From Caballeronia concitans (GTDB lineage: Bacteria > Pseudomonadota > Gammaproteobacteria > Burkholderiales > Burkholderiaceae): 64,000 bases of DNA. The DNA lies in NCBI RefSeq assembly GCF_001544615.1, contig NZ_FCNV02000006.1, positions 186,001 to 250,000 of the forward strand. Direction: 5' to 3'. A model generated the notes under the pieces. The model saw only the letters and a list, made by a program, of their open reading frames with translations. It ran no database searches and was not told the DNA's origin. The stretch's first letter is position 1. Every line of letters begins with the position of its first letter. The position numbers and the translations under genes are program-made. This document shows positions 7,566 to 17,371 of this stretch, piece after piece.

Positions 7566-8882
7566 TCACTCGATCTTCTCGACTTGCGGCAGGATGGGCC
7601 CGCGTTCCTTCATGCGGACGATGGGCATCTCGACGACATCGCTTGCACGCGTGACGGCTGCATCGCCGACGAGAGACTTCAGGCGCTCTTCGAGGCGCGC
7701 GAACACCGCCTGCGGCGAGAGCCGTTCCTGTGCAAAGAGTCGCCCTTCTTCGCCATAACGCGCACGCAATGCGGGATTGCGAACGAGCATGGTGATCGCG
7801 TCGGTCAATGCTTCGACGCTTTCCGGTTCGATCACCACGCCGCGCCCCGACACCGCTTCATACAGCTCGGTGCCCGGATGCGCCATCGCCACCACCGCGC
7901 GCGCGCTCGCGAACATGCCGGTGAGCTTCGAAGGCATCACGAGATCCGCGACATCGCCGCGTTGCGGCAGCACGTGAATGTCCGCGAGGTTCAGCAGTTC
8001 GTTGAGACGCTCGACCGGCTGAAGCGACAGAAAGCGCGTGTTCGGCAGATCGGCACAACGCTTCTGCAATTCGGCCTTCGTCGCGCCGTTGCCGCAGAAC
8101 ACGAACACGACGTCATCGCGTGCAGCGAGCGCGGCGGCGGCTGAAGCCAATACTTCGAGGCCCTGCTTCGCGCCCATGTTGCCCGAATAGAGCACGACCT
8201 TCGCATGTTCGCCGATGCCGAGTTCGCGCCGGAAGGCACTCGGGCGGTCGATCGGATAGATGGCGGTCGTATCGACCCAGTTGGGCAGATGGAAGGCATC
8301 GGCAGGCGCCACGCCCTTCTTCACCGCGCGCTCGACCATTTTGTCCGAGATCGACGACACCACGTCGAAGCGCCGCATGAGCCAGCGTTCGAACGCAAGC
8401 GCGCCACGCGCCGCGCGTGCGTTCTTGAGCAGACCGAGATCGAACGCTGCGTCTACTTCGAAGTCCTGAATATGCAGCCAGGACCGCGCGCCCGTCAGAC
8501 GCGCGAGCGCGAGCGCGCCCGGTGCATTGGCCAGGCTCGGCGCAATGGTCATCACGACATGCGGACGCCAGAGTCCGTGCATGAGCACCGCCGGCAGCGA
8601 GCTGAGCGCGAACGAGCACAGATGCAGCATGCGCTTCGCTCCGCTCGGTTTCTTCGGCACCCACAACGGCGCGCGCCAGAGACGCACGCCCTTGCGCGTC
8701 TCGAAGCGATGCCGCCAGCTCGCATAGCCATCGCCGACTTTCCATTCCGGATAGTACGGCGGTGCGCAGACGACGCGCACGTCATGGCCGCTTTGAGCCA
8801 GCGCTTCCGCCATTTCCGCCGTGTATTTGCCGGTTCCCGTCAGTTCGGGCGCGTAATTCAGCCCGTAGATCAGTATTTTCAT
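7566..8882 (-). CDS. wcaI: WcaI-like GT4 glycosyltransferase
   Basis: This 438-aa GT-B enzyme starts MKILIYGLNYAPELTGTGKY, the highly characteristic N-terminus of the colanic-acid WcaI family, with TAEMAEALAQSGHDVRVV and APPYYPEWKV next. The C-terminal donor domain contains VLYSGNMGAKQGLEVLASAA and PSKLTGMFASARAVVAMA. The family transfers a sugar (fucose in colanic acid) to the lipid-linked repeat on the cytoplasmic side. ATG 8882 was chosen because the conserved family start is there; residues upstream in the same frame have no similarity and an unusual composition. It follows the next GT by about 130 bp, in line with one operon. Confidence 0.9.
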   Translation of the reverse strand: MKILIYGLNYAPELTGTGKYTAEMAEALAQSGHDVRVVCAPPYYPEWKVGDGYASWRHRFETRKGVRLWRAPLWVPKKPSGAKRMLHLCSFALSSLPAVLMHGLWRPHVVMTIAPSLANAPGALALARLTGARSWLHIQDFEVDAAFDLGLLKNARAARGALAFERWLMRRFDVVSSISDKMVERAVKKGVAPADAFHLPNWVDTTAIYPIDRPSAFRRELGIGEHAKVVLYSGNMGAKQGLEVLASAAAALAARDDVVFVFCGNGATKAELQKRCADLPNTRFLSLQPVERLNELLNLADIHVLPQRGDVADLVMPSKLTGMFASARAVVAMAHPGTELYEAVSGRGVVIEPESVEALTDAITMLVRNPALRARYGEEGRLFAQERLSPQAVFARLEERLKSLVGDAAVTRASDVVEMPIVRMKERGPILPQVEKIE

Positions 8883-9009
8883 GTGGTCCCTCGCCCGACA
8901 ATCGCGCTTCGAGTCCCGGGCGTGTCCTCGTCGCCCGGCAAAGCGCCAGCCCTCGATCCCCGCGTGTGTGCCGTCCTCCTTCGTCCGTGCATACCGACTC
9001 ATCGAGTCA

Positions 9010-10152
9010 TCAGTTCGTCAGCAGCAGCGCACAGCCCCGCGCAATGCTCGCTGCAGCCGACGGCGGATCGAAGCGCTGAATGACATCGGTGCAGCGCCTC
9101 GCGACGCCCGCCGTATCGGCGAACGCTTCGATCGACTTGAGCATGGTTCGATGCAGGCTGCCGACATCGCCCGCCGGGAACGCGTACCCCGATACGCCTT
9201 CCACCACGAGTTCCGGCACGCAACCGCAACTCTCGCTCACGATGACCGGACAGCCATGATTCAACGCTTCGTTCGTCACGAGCCCCCACGGTTCGCGCTT
9301 GCTCGGCAACACCATGCACGTCGCGCCGAAATACTCCCGCGAGAGCGGCGCGTCCTGCAGGCTGCCGAGAAAATGCACCGCGTCTTGCAGGCCCGCATCC
9401 GCGACCTGCTTCTTCAGCTCATCGCCGAGCGGCCCCGTCCCGACGATGCGTAACTCCGCTTCCGGCACGCTCCGCTTCAACAGCTTGAACGCATCGACGA
9501 GCGTATCGATACCCTTCTCCGCCGACAAGCGCCCGACGAACAGAAACACCGGCTTGTTGCCCTGCCGATGCGCAAGCCTGTCCGGCACGACCTTCTCCGG
9601 CGAGAACGAGCGCGGCAATGCCGCGGCCTGGCACGGAATGAAGATGTTTTCCTGCTTCGCACCGAGCGACATCAGATACTCGCGGCTGCGCGTGCCGAAG
9701 GCGAAGTACCCATCGCATAGCGAAAAGAACACGCGCTTCGGAATGGACGTCAGCATGCGGCGTGGATTGTCGCGCGCGGTCGAGTCGCAGAACACGGCGC
9801 GGCGCTTGCCCGTCACGATGCATGCGGCCATCATCGCCCAATACTCGGGACGGTGATAACCCGGCAAAACCACGAGATCGGACTTGGCCTTCAGCACTTC
9901 CCAGACGAGGCGCAGGGTCATGCGCCATGTGGGCACGTCTTCATAGCATCCGCTGTAGAGCTTCTTCATCGGGTAGCGATGAAACGAGTAATCGACATCC
10001 GAAAAGCCGATGCGATCGTGCTCCGTATCCGCGATCTGCACCATCGAGTACTGGATGGGACCGGACCCCGAGATGTTGTGCAGCGCGGACAACACTTCCC
10101 CTTTGTGCCGCGACCACACCACGTTATGAAAGATGGTCACTGAAGCTGACAT
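9010..10152 (-). CDS. GT4 family glycosyltransferase
   Basis: This 380-aa GT-B enzyme has an acceptor domain starting SVTIFHNVVWSRHKGEVLSA and a typical C-terminal group-1 domain: VFLFVGRLSAEKGIDTLVDA, then KREPWGLVTNEALNHGCPVI with the E-x7-E pattern, and SESCGCVPELV. It should transfer one sugar from a nucleotide donor to the EPS repeat in the cytoplasm. The gene sits 35 bp downstream of fcl and upstream of wcaI, between the GDP-fucose genes and the assembly genes. No signal peptide or membrane segment is seen. The donor and linkage cannot be read from the sequence. Confidence 0.88.
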   Translation of the reverse strand: MSASVTIFHNVVWSRHKGEVLSALHNISGSGPIQYSMVQIADTEHDRIGFSDVDYSFHRYPMKKLYSGCYEDVPTWRMTLRLVWEVLKAKSDLVVLPGYHRPEYWAMMAACIVTGKRRAVFCDSTARDNPRRMLTSIPKRVFFSLCDGYFAFGTRSREYLMSLGAKQENIFIPCQAAALPRSFSPEKVVPDRLAHRQGNKPVFLFVGRLSAEKGIDTLVDAFKLLKRSVPEAELRIVGTGPLGDELKKQVADAGLQDAVHFLGSLQDAPLSREYFGATCMVLPSKREPWGLVTNEALNHGCPVIVSESCGCVPELVVEGVSGYAFPAGDVGSLHRTMLKSIEAFADTAGVARRCTDVIQRFDPPSAAASIARGCALLLTN

Positions 10153-10187
10153 TATTCTTTTATCCCCGCGAAAGGATGCGGCGCGAC

Positions 10188-11144
10188 TCAGGCAGTCACC
10201 AGTGTCCGCGGCATCGAAGCATAGCGTTCAAGGAAGTCCCCGTACGTCGCGCGTATGCCTTCCTCGAGCGCGATCGACGCCTTCCACCCCATGCTTTCCA
10301 GTTTCGATACATCGAGCAGCTTGCGCGGCGTGCCATCGGGCTTGCTCGCATCGAACACGAGTTCGCCTTCGAAGCCCACGACGCGGCAGACCGTCTGCGC
10401 CAGCTCGCGAATGGTCAGGTCATCGCCGACGCCGACGTTGAACACGCCTTCGTTCACGTCGCTTTCCATGAGGAACGCGGCGGCATCGGCGAGATCGTCC
10501 ACATGCAGAAACTCGCGGCGCGGCGAGCCGGTGCCCCAGACGGGCAGCGTCGCATCGCCACGCAGCTTCGCTTCGTGCGCCTTGCGCATCAGCGCGGGCA
10601 ACACGTGGCTGCTCTTCAGATCGTAGTTGTCGTTCGGGCCGTAGAGATTCGTCGGCATGAGCGAAACGAAGTGCGTGCCGTATTGACGGTTGTACGCCTC
10701 GCACATCTTGAGGCCCGCGATCTTCGCAATGGCATACGCTTCGTTGGTCGGCTCCAGTTCCGATTGCAGGAGATACTCCTCCTTGATCGGCTGCGGGCAC
10801 GCCTTCGGATAGATGCACGACGACCCGAAGAACACGAGCTTCGACACGTTCCAGCGGCACGCCGCATGGATCACGTTCGTTTCGATCGCGAGGTTCTCGT
10901 AGATGAACGAGGCGGGCATCGTCGAATTCGCGAGGATGCCGCCCACGCGCGCCGCCGCGAGAAACACCACGTCGATCTGATTCTCTTCAAAGAAGAGATT
11001 CACGCCGCCCTGATCGGTGAGGTCGAGATGCGCCTTCGTGCGCGTCACGATGTTCTCATAGCCGGCCGCTTTCAGACGCCGCACCAGGGCCGATCCCACC
11101 ATGCCCCGATGCCCCGCCACGAAGATTCGTGCTTGCTTGTCCAT
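10188..11144 (-). CDS. fcl: GDP-L-fucose synthase
   Basis: The 318-aa extended SDR enzyme starts RIFVAGHRGMVGSALVRRL (NADPH-binding GxxGxxG) and has VFFGSSCIYPKACPQPIKEE, the family-specific block with the catalytic Ser and nearby Cys, followed by YAIAKIAGLKMCEAYNRQYG with the catalytic Tyr-x3-Lys. It epimerises and reduces GDP-4-keto-6-deoxy-D-mannose to GDP-L-fucose. Length matches the E. coli WcaG/Fcl family (about 320 aa). It follows gmd with only 6 bp between them, so the two GDP-fucose steps are coupled in one transcript. Confidence 0.97.
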   Translation of the reverse strand: MDKQARIFVAGHRGMVGSALVRRLKAAGYENIVTRTKAHLDLTDQGGVNLFFEENQIDVVFLAAARVGGILANSTMPASFIYENLAIETNVIHAACRWNVSKLVFFGSSCIYPKACPQPIKEEYLLQSELEPTNEAYAIAKIAGLKMCEAYNRQYGTHFVSLMPTNLYGPNDNYDLKSSHVLPALMRKAHEAKLRGDATLPVWGTGSPRREFLHVDDLADAAAFLMESDVNEGVFNVGVGDDLTIRELAQTVCRVVGFEGELVFDASKPDGTPRKLLDVSKLESMGWKASIALEEGIRATYGDFLERYASMPRTLVTA

Positions 11145-11150
11145 GGCGTC

Positions 11151-12269
11151 TTACTCGTGATGTTCGAGAGCCTTGAAGCCGGCGAGCGTGACGAGCGCGT
11201 CGCGTCGTGCGATCTGATAGTCCGCGCGCACCATTTCCTTCACGAGCGACTGGAAGGACGTGGCCGGACGCCAGCCGAGCTTTTCGTGCGCCTTGGTCGG
11301 ATCGCCGAGCAGCGTTTCGACTTCGGTCGGGCGGAAGTAGCGCGGATCGACGCGCACGATCACCTGTCCCGGACGCAGCTTCGTTTCGCGGCCTTCCACG
11401 CGATCGACGATACCGATCTCGTTCACGCCCTCGCCTTCGAAGCGCACATGCACGCCGAGCTCGGCCGCGGCCTGCTGCACAAACTCGCGCACGCTGTATT
11501 GCACGCCCGTTGCAATGACGAAGTCTTCCGGCTGCTCCTGCTGCAGCATCATCCACTGCATCTCGACGTAATCGCGCGCATGGCCCCAGTCGCGCATCGC
11601 GGAGAGATTGCCGAGGAAGAGGTCGTCCTGCAGTCCCGCTGCGATACGCGCGATCGCACGCGTGATCTTGCGCGTGACGAACGTCTCGCCGCGCACCGGC
11701 GATTCGTGATTGAACAGAATGCCGTTGCACGCGTACATGCCATACGCTTCGCGATAGTTCACCGTGATCCAGTAGGCATAGAGCTTCGCCACCGCATACG
11801 GGCTGCGCGGATAGAACGGCGTGGTTTCGCGCTGCGGAATCTCCTGCACGAGGCCGTACAGTTCCGAGGTCGATGCCTGATAAAAGCGCGTCTTCTTTTC
11901 GAGGCCGAGAATGCGGATGGCTTCGAGGATGCGCAATGCACCGAGGCCGTCGGCATTGGCCGTGTATTCGGGTTCTTCGAACGAGACCGCCACATGGCTT
12001 TGTGCAGCCAGGTTGTAGATCTCGTCGGGCATCACGCGCTGGATGATTCGCACGAGGCTCGTGGAATCGGTCAGGTCGCCGTGGTGCAAAAAGAGTCGCT
12101 GGTCCGGATCGTGCGGATCGCGATAAAGATGGTCGATGCGGTCGGTATTGAACAGTGAACTACGGCGCTTGATGCCGTGTACCTCGTAACCCTTGTTGAG
12201 CAACAGTTCGGCCAGATAAGAGCCATCCTGCCCCGTGATGCCCGTGATCAAAGCAACTTTGCGGTCCAT
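11151..12269 (-). CDS. gmd: GDP-mannose 4,6-dehydratase
   Basis: This protein of 372 aa starts [20 protein letters not shown] and continues with [18 protein letters not shown], the NADP-binding RR-S segment specific for Gmd. [20 protein letters not shown] and [17 protein letters not shown] carry the catalytic Thr/Ser, Glu and Tyr-x3-Lys. It converts GDP-D-mannose to GDP-4-keto-6-deoxy-D-mannose, the precursor that the next gene (fcl) turns into GDP-L-fucose. With manC in the same operon the route from mannose phosphate to GDP-fucose is complete apart from phosphomannomutase, which is usually encoded elsewhere. A hairpin lies in the 84-bp gap to wzc. Confidence 0.97.
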   Translation of the reverse strand: MDRKVALITGITGQDGSYLAELLLNKGYEVHGIKRRSSLFNTDRIDHLYRDPHDPDQRLFLHHGDLTDSTSLVRIIQRVMPDEIYNLAAQSHVAVSFEEPEYTANADGLGALRILEAIRILGLEKKTRFYQASTSELYGLVQEIPQRETTPFYPRSPYAVAKLYAYWITVNYREAYGMYACNGILFNHESPVRGETFVTRKITRAIARIAAGLQDDLFLGNLSAMRDWGHARDYVEMQWMMLQQEQPEDFVIATGVQYSVREFVQQAAAELGVHVRFEGEGVNEIGIVDRVEGRETKLRPGQVIVRVDPRYFRPTEVETLLGDPTKAHEKLGWRPATSFQSLVKEMVRADYQIARRDALVTLAGFKALEHHE

Positions 12270-12304
12270 GCATAACCTCTCGTTCTCGTTCTGCGGTCTG
12301 AATT

Positions 12305-12337
12305 GCGGCGCGTGACCACGCGCCGCTTATTTTTCTT
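12305..12337 (+). terminator. hairpin with T-tract between wzc and gmd (plus-strand orientation)
   Basis: A perfect palindromic stem (GCGGCGCGTG / CACGCGCCGC, 12305-12326) is followed on the plus strand by TTATTTTTC. As a terminator it points against the surrounding minus-strand operon; on the minus strand no T-tract follows the stem. It could stop antisense transcription or act as an RNA-stability or attenuation element between wzc and gmd. Confidence 0.5.
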
Positions 12338-12353
12338 GCGGCCTTGCTTGTTT

Positions 12354-14582
12354 TTATTCGGCGATGCTTTCGTAGCCGTAATAGCCTGCGTATGTGCTGC
12401 CCATCAGGATCTTCGACTGGGGCACATCGGTCAGCAGAACACCCTTCATGTTCACGCCGCCGTGATGCAGGCGCTTCATCGTCTCGCCGATTTCCTGCAC
12501 CTGATTCTTGCCATGCCGCACGACGAGCAGGCTCGTGCCGGCATGCTTCCCGATCACCGTCGCGTCGGTCACAGCGAGTACCGGCGGCGTATCGACGATC
12601 ACGAGGTCATAAAGCTGCTTCAGTTGCTCGAGCACTTCGCCCAGACGATCGCTTGCGAGCAGTTCCGACGGATGCGAAGGCAGCGAGCCCTTCGTGATGA
12701 GGTCCACGCCCGGCAGCACGTCATGCAGGATCGCGCTTGTGACATCGGCGCCCATCAGCACATCCGACAGACCCGGCGAATGACGCACGCCGAAGTGCGA
12801 GTGGATATCGCCGCGGCGCATGTCGCCGTCGATCAGGAGAACGCGCTTTCTCGTCGATGCAACCAGCGTCGCGAGATTCGCCGACAGGAACGACTTGCCG
12901 GCTTCGGGACGCGAACCCGTGAGCATCACCACGTTGTTGTGCGCATCGGCCATCTGCAGTTGCAGCGACGTGCGAAGACCGCGAATGCCTTCCACCGCTG
13001 CATCTTCCGGCGCCTGTGCGGCGAGCACGTGCAGCCCTTCGCGGCGCATGCCGACCTTGCGTTGCAGACGCAGTTGCTCCGTGCTGCGCGGCACGATGGC
13101 GAACACACGCACGCCGAGTTGCTTCTCGATCTCTTCCGGACGCTCCACGCCGCCGTACAGCGACTTGCGGACGAACGCGAACAGGATGCCGAGCACGAGG
13201 CCCACGCCAGCCGAGATCAGGATGACGATGAGACGCTTCGGACGCACGGGATCGTCGGCGGCCTGTGCGTAGTCCACGACGCGCACGTTGCCGATCTGCC
13301 CCGCCTTCGCAATGCGCAGTTGCTGCGCGCTGTTCAGCAGGTTCGTGTACAGCTCCGTATTCACGCGGACGTCACGCAGATAGCGCAGCGCGGTCTGCTC
13401 GGTATCGGGCAGCGTCGACACGCTCTTGCCAAGACGCGTTTGCGCACCGGACAAGGCACCGATCTGCGCGTCGAGCGCCTGCACCGAAGGATGATTCGGC
13501 GTGAAGCGTTGCGACAGTTCCGCGCGCTGCTGTTGCAGGTCCGAGAGCTTGGTCTTGTTATCGACGATCTGCTGCAGCAGCAGGCGGCTTTCCTCGCTCA
13601 AGTCCACCGTGCCCTGGCGATTACGGAACGTGTTGTAGCGCTGCTCCGCATCGTCGAGCTGCTTCTTCAGAACCGGCAGTTGCTGGTCGAGGAACGCGAG
13701 CGTGTGCTCCGCTTCCGCCGAACGCTTATCCGCATCTTGCTGCACGAAGCGGTTCGCGATGTTGTTGACGATCTGCGCGGTCTCCTTCGGGTTGCGCCCT
13801 TCGAGACTCACGCTGATGATGCCCGACTGCAGCGCGGTTTCTGCAACGGTCAGACGCTGCTGCAGGTTGTCGATGGTCGTGAGCGTCGAGAAGCGCTGCA
13901 CGTCGAAGTGCACGCCCGGCGCGCCGACGAGCTTCTCGATCTTGAGCTTCACCGGACCATAGGCCGTCATGCCCGATGCTTCCTGGCCGACCTTGCCCGT
14001 GAGGATGGCGACGCCGTCCGGATCGTTCAACACGTATGAGCCGTTCTCGCCCGCGACGACGGTGAACTTCTTCTCGTACAGTTCCTTCGGCGTGTCGAAG
14101 AGCGGCACGTCGATCTGCTCGTTGCCCCATGCGAACTGCGACAGGTAACCCGCCGGCATCTGCATGTTGAGCATCGAGACCGCGCTTGCGATGGCGCCGC
14201 CGATCACCGGCACGGTATGCGGCACCGCGCTGATGTCGAGATGAAGGCGGCGCACCGTGTCGTCGACGACGAGGCGCGAGCGCAGCAATTCGATCTGCGC
14301 AGCCGTGGTCGATTTCGCATCGAACATCTGCGACACGGCTTGCACCGCGTTGACGTTCGCGTTCGCGTTGTTGTTCGCGTTGGTTTCTTCGGTCTGAATC
14401 AGCGCGTCGGCCCGGTAGGTCGGCGGCGCGATGAATGCGTACGCGGTCCCCAATGCGACCACCGCGAGCATTACGACCGTTACCAGCTTCCAGTTGCCGA
14501 AAACGGCCGCCAGATAGTCGGACAATCGCAACTCGTCGCCGGTCGAGACGTCCGAGTAGCGTGCATCAAAGTTTATGGCCAT
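12354..14582 (-). CDS. wzc: Wzc-type tyrosine autokinase / chain-length co-polymerase
   Basis: The 742-aa protein joins a Wzz/PCP domain (two membrane helices around residues 35-55 and about 440-460, long periplasmic coiled-coil part between) to a cytoplasmic BY-kinase. Kinase motifs are MLTGSRPEAGKSFLSANLA (Walker A, Lys about 563), VLLIDGDMRRG (Walker A') and LVIVDTPPVLAVTD (Walker B). The C-terminus ends STYAGYYGYESIAE, a Tyr cluster (731, 734, 735, 737) that is autophosphorylated in this family. It controls EPS chain length and export together with Wza and Wzy. Its usual partner, a low-molecular-weight tyrosine phosphatase, is not found in this window. It corresponds to BceF in Burkholderia cepacian clusters. 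Confidence 0.96.
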   Translation of the reverse strand: MAINFDARYSDVSTGDELRLSDYLAAVFGNWKLVTVVMLAVVALGTAYAFIAPPTYRADALIQTEETNANNNANANVNAVQAVSQMFDAKSTTAAQIELLRSRLVVDDTVRRLHLDISAVPHTVPVIGGAIASAVSMLNMQMPAGYLSQFAWGNEQIDVPLFDTPKELYEKKFTVVAGENGSYVLNDPDGVAILTGKVGQEASGMTAYGPVKLKIEKLVGAPGVHFDVQRFSTLTTIDNLQQRLTVAETALQSGIISVSLEGRNPKETAQIVNNIANRFVQQDADKRSAEAEHTLAFLDQQLPVLKKQLDDAEQRYNTFRNRQGTVDLSEESRLLLQQIVDNKTKLSDLQQQRAELSQRFTPNHPSVQALDAQIGALSGAQTRLGKSVSTLPDTEQTALRYLRDVRVNTELYTNLLNSAQQLRIAKAGQIGNVRVVDYAQAADDPVRPKRLIVILISAGVGLVLGILFAFVRKSLYGGVERPEEIEKQLGVRVFAIVPRSTEQLRLQRKVGMRREGLHVLAAQAPEDAAVEGIRGLRTSLQLQMADAHNNVVMLTGSRPEAGKSFLSANLATLVASTRKRVLLIDGDMRRGDIHSHFGVRHSPGLSDVLMGADVTSAILHDVLPGVDLITKGSLPSHPSELLASDRLGEVLEQLKQLYDLVIVDTPPVLAVTDATVIGKHAGTSLLVVRHGKNQVQEIGETMKRLHHGGVNMKGVLLTDVPQSKILMGSTYAGYYGYESIAE

Positions 14583-14666
14583 GGTCTCGCTCGCTTATTT
14601 CTTTGAAAAGTCGCACAGGAACTACGGCGCGCCCCGCGCGCGCCGCTTGAAGCCAGAAACGAAGTC

Positions 14667-15854
14667 TTACTTGGTGATCACCGCCGCCGTCAGACCCGCG
14701 TTGATGGCCGGCAACAACAGGTTCAGCACGCGGCTGAAGCGAACCAGACCGTTGTTGTCCACGTAGACGACGTCCTTCGGCTGCAGCTCGAAGCTGTTCG
14801 CGAGCAGCATGGACACAGGCGAACGCGCATCGAGTTTGTAGACCTCGGGGTTGTCCGTCTGGCCGTTGCGAATCACGTACAGCTCCTTCGGATCCGACGT
14901 CTCGGCGTTGAAGCTGCCGGCCTGCGAGATCGCATCCGAGAGCGTCAGCTTGCCGTTGCGCATCGGGATCACCGTTGCAGGCTTCGTCACTTCACCCATC
15001 ACGTACACGCCGTTGTCTTCGCGCGAATCGATGCGCAGTGCATCGCCCGGCTTGAGCATGATGTCCGAAGGACTACGACCCTTCGCCGTCATGCCTGCCA
15101 TGTTGATGTGATAGGTCACGCCGTCACGGATAAGCGTGACACGGCTTTGATCCGCCGTCGGTGCGAAACCGCCCGCACGGCCGATGGCTTCGGTGAGCGT
15201 CATCGGAATGTCGTTGATCTGCTGCGAGCCGGGCGTGCGCACTTCGCCGTCGATATAGACCTGCGATGCACGGAACGATGCGACGCGCACCGTCAGTTGC
15301 GGCTTCACGAAGACCTTCGACAGCTCCGAGTACAGCTCGCGCTGAACCTGCGATTCCGTCTTGCCCGCGACATGCAGCGCGCGGTTGACATACGGGAACT
15401 GCAGATTGCCGTCCGCATCGACGACGAAGCCGGGCGCGGCATCGGAGGTACGCGTCTGCGTTGCCGGCTGGCCGAGCGCAGCCACGAGTTCGGGGTGATC
15501 CCAGACCGTGATCTGCAGCACGTCGCCCGGTCCGAGCACGTAGGCCTTCGGCTTGCCATAGAGGCCCGCGTTCGGATCGACGGACTGCGAAGGCTGCGCG
15601 GCCTTCAGCTTGCGCACGAGCGAGAGGTCGATCGGCGTGATCGGAATGTTCACGGCCGTGGCCGTATCGCCCTGGTCGTTCGACGTTTCGGCGAGCGCGG
15701 CGGGCTTTTCCATGTGCATGCCCGGCGCGAGCGCGCAGCCCGCGAAGATCACACAGAGCGAAGCAGCAGCCGCCAGGCTCGAGAGCCGGAAGACGCCCGA
15801 CACGTTGGTATTGGCGGCCATGGATGTGGTGCCCGGTTGTTGTTGGTTGTGCAT
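14667..15854 (-). CDS. wza: Wza-type outer-membrane polysaccharide export lipoprotein
   Basis: A polysaccharide export (OPX) lipoprotein of about 395 aa. The N-terminus has a signal peptide with lipobox (AAAASLCVIFAGC). Then come the poly-export domain (YVLGPGDVLQITVWDHPELV, FPYVNRALHVAGKTESQVQ) and SLBB repeats (VYIDGEVRTPGSQQINDIPM with LTEAIGRAGGF; VYVMGEVTKPATVIPM with LSDAISQAGSF). The C-terminus should form the outer-membrane helix (RVLNLLLPAINAGLTAAVI). It forms the outer-membrane exit channel for the EPS. I chose ATG 15854, which has AGGGGA about 8 nt upstream; an in-frame ATG at 15872 overlaps the wcaJ stop as TGATG and is equally possible. It lies directly after wcaJ and before wzc. 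Confidence 0.94.
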   Translation of the reverse strand: MHNQQQPGTTSMAANTNVSGVFRLSSLAAAASLCVIFAGCALAPGMHMEKPAALAETSNDQGDTATAVNIPITPIDLSLVRKLKAAQPSQSVDPNAGLYGKPKAYVLGPGDVLQITVWDHPELVAALGQPATQTRTSDAAPGFVVDADGNLQFPYVNRALHVAGKTESQVQRELYSELSKVFVKPQLTVRVASFRASQVYIDGEVRTPGSQQINDIPMTLTEAIGRAGGFAPTADQSRVTLIRDGVTYHINMAGMTAKGRSPSDIMLKPGDALRIDSREDNGVYVMGEVTKPATVIPMRNGKLTLSDAISQAGSFNAETSDPKELYVIRNGQTDNPEVYKLDARSPVSMLLANSFELQPKDVVYVDNNGLVRFSRVLNLLLPAINAGLTAAVITK

Positions 15855-15871
15855 GATGGTCGTCCCCTGCA

Positions 15872-17251
15872 TCAATAAGCGTTGGTGTGGCGTAGTCCCT
15901 TGAAGATCGTCGCGGCGATGATTTTCATATCGAGGCCGAACGACCAATTACCCAGGTAGTACAAATCGTGAGCGACGCGTCCTTCCATTTTTTCGATGAG
16001 ATCGGTTTCTCCGCGAAAGCCGTTGACCTGGGCCCAGCCGGTGATGCCCGGCTTGATCCGGTAACGATGGATGTACCCCGACACGACCTTCTGATAAAGG
16101 TCGTCATGCTCCAGTGCGTGGGGACGCGGGCCCACGACCGACATGTCGCCGAGCAGAACGTTGAAGAACTGCGGCAGCTCATCGAGGCTGGTACGGCGCA
16201 GGAAGGCTCCGACACGGGTCACGCGCGGGTCGTTGCGCGTGGCCTGGCGAACCACCCCGGCCTGTTCCGTATGCAGGCGCATGGAACGGAACTTGTAGAT
16301 ACGGAAGACGCGTCCATCCGCGCCCTTGCGGCGCTGCCTGAAGAACACCGGACCACGCGACGTCAGCTTGATCGCGATGGCGATGCCCAAGAGCAGCGGC
16401 GATACGGCGATGATCGCGGCGAGCGCGAACACGCGGTCGAAGATTTCCTTTTGCAGCAGCGCGCTTTGCGAGATCGGCGATGCAACGAGGTTGATCGCGG
16501 TTTCGCCGATCAGGTCCGTCGTGCCGGCTTCGAAAAGCGCGAGGCTGCGCACGTCGGGCATGAAGCGCACGTTCACGAGCTCGTCGCGGAACTCGTTCAC
16601 GAAGCGATGAATGGTGCGTTCCTCCGACAGCGGCAACGCGAGCCACACTTCATGCACGTTGTGCGTGCGAACGTAGTTCACGAAGGCATCGTGATCTTCG
16701 AACACGGGCACGCGCGTGTTGAGCCGGCCCGATTCGGGCGACACGTTGAACGCGGCGCTCGCACGGAAGCCCGAATTCTTCGCGCGTTCCAGCTTCCTGA
16801 CGATGGAATTGCAATGCTTGCCGCATCCGACGATCGCGACCTGATGCAGGTTCATCCCTGCATTGCGCATGCGTGCGAGCACGACATGCGTGAGCAGCCT
16901 GCCGCCGATCATGAGTCCGCCGGACATTGCGGTCCAGTAGGCGAACCACAGGCGCGACACGTAGTCGATCCTGTGCAGCGAAAACATCAGTGCAAGCGCA
17001 CAGCCTTGCACCACGAGCCAGCCAAGCGACACCTGGCAGGCCAGCATGACCTTGCTACGGCCGCGCCATGATTGATAGACGCCGAAGCCCGGAAACAGGG
17101 CAAGCGAGAACGCTGCCGCAAAAGCGACGAACACCACCGAATAGGCGGGCGCCGTTATGTCCTCGAACCTGATCTGCGACGCCACCGCCGCGCCGCCCAC
17201 GATCATGGCGACGTCGAACAGGCGCGCGAGCAATCCTTGTAAATCGCGCAT
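15872..17251 (-). CDS. wcaJ: undecaprenyl-phosphate glucose phosphotransferase (WcaJ/BceB-like)
   Basis: A polyisoprenyl-phosphate hexose-1-phosphate transferase of 459 aa. The N-terminal half has about four membrane helices and a Rossmann-like CoA-binding-type domain ([18 protein letters not shown]). After a further membrane segment ([20 protein letters not shown]) comes the catalytic sugar-transferase domain: [57 protein letters not shown] and [15 protein letters not shown]. It starts the EPS repeat unit by transferring glucose-1-P (or galactose-1-P) from UDP-sugar to undecaprenyl phosphate at the inner membrane. It is followed immediately by wza (TGATG overlap or 17-bp spacing, depending on the wza start). 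Confidence 0.95.
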   Translation of the reverse strand: MRDLQGLLARLFDVAMIVGGAAVASQIRFEDITAPAYSVVFVAFAAAFSLALFPGFGVYQSWRGRSKVMLACQVSLGWLVVQGCALALMFSLHRIDYVSRLWFAYWTAMSGGLMIGGRLLTHVVLARMRNAGMNLHQVAIVGCGKHCNSIVRKLERAKNSGFRASAAFNVSPESGRLNTRVPVFEDHDAFVNYVRTHNVHEVWLALPLSEERTIHRFVNEFRDELVNVRFMPDVRSLALFEAGTTDLIGETAINLVASPISQSALLQKEIFDRVFALAAIIAVSPLLLGIAIAIKLTSRGPVFFRQRRKGADGRVFRIYKFRSMRLHTEQAGVVRQATRNDPRVTRVGAFLRRTSLDELPQFFNVLLGDMSVVGPRPHALEHDDLYQKVVSGYIHRYRIKPGITGWAQVNGFRGETDLIEKMEGRVAHDLYYLGNWSFGLDMKIIAATIFKGLRHTNAY

Positions 17252-17371
17252 CTTTTCTCCCCGAACGAAATCGATCCCGCCCAGCTACCGTTATGTCTCC
17301 TCCCTCGCATCCGGTCTTGTGTGCTGCACGCCGTTTGCGAGGCCCCGTCCCTCATCCGCTAGCCGATGCGA

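Noticed and set aside
9762-12158. 798-codon plus-strand open frame opposite a GT, fcl and gmd
   Set aside because: It spans three recognised minus-strand genes and their gaps; composition is that of an antisense shadow.
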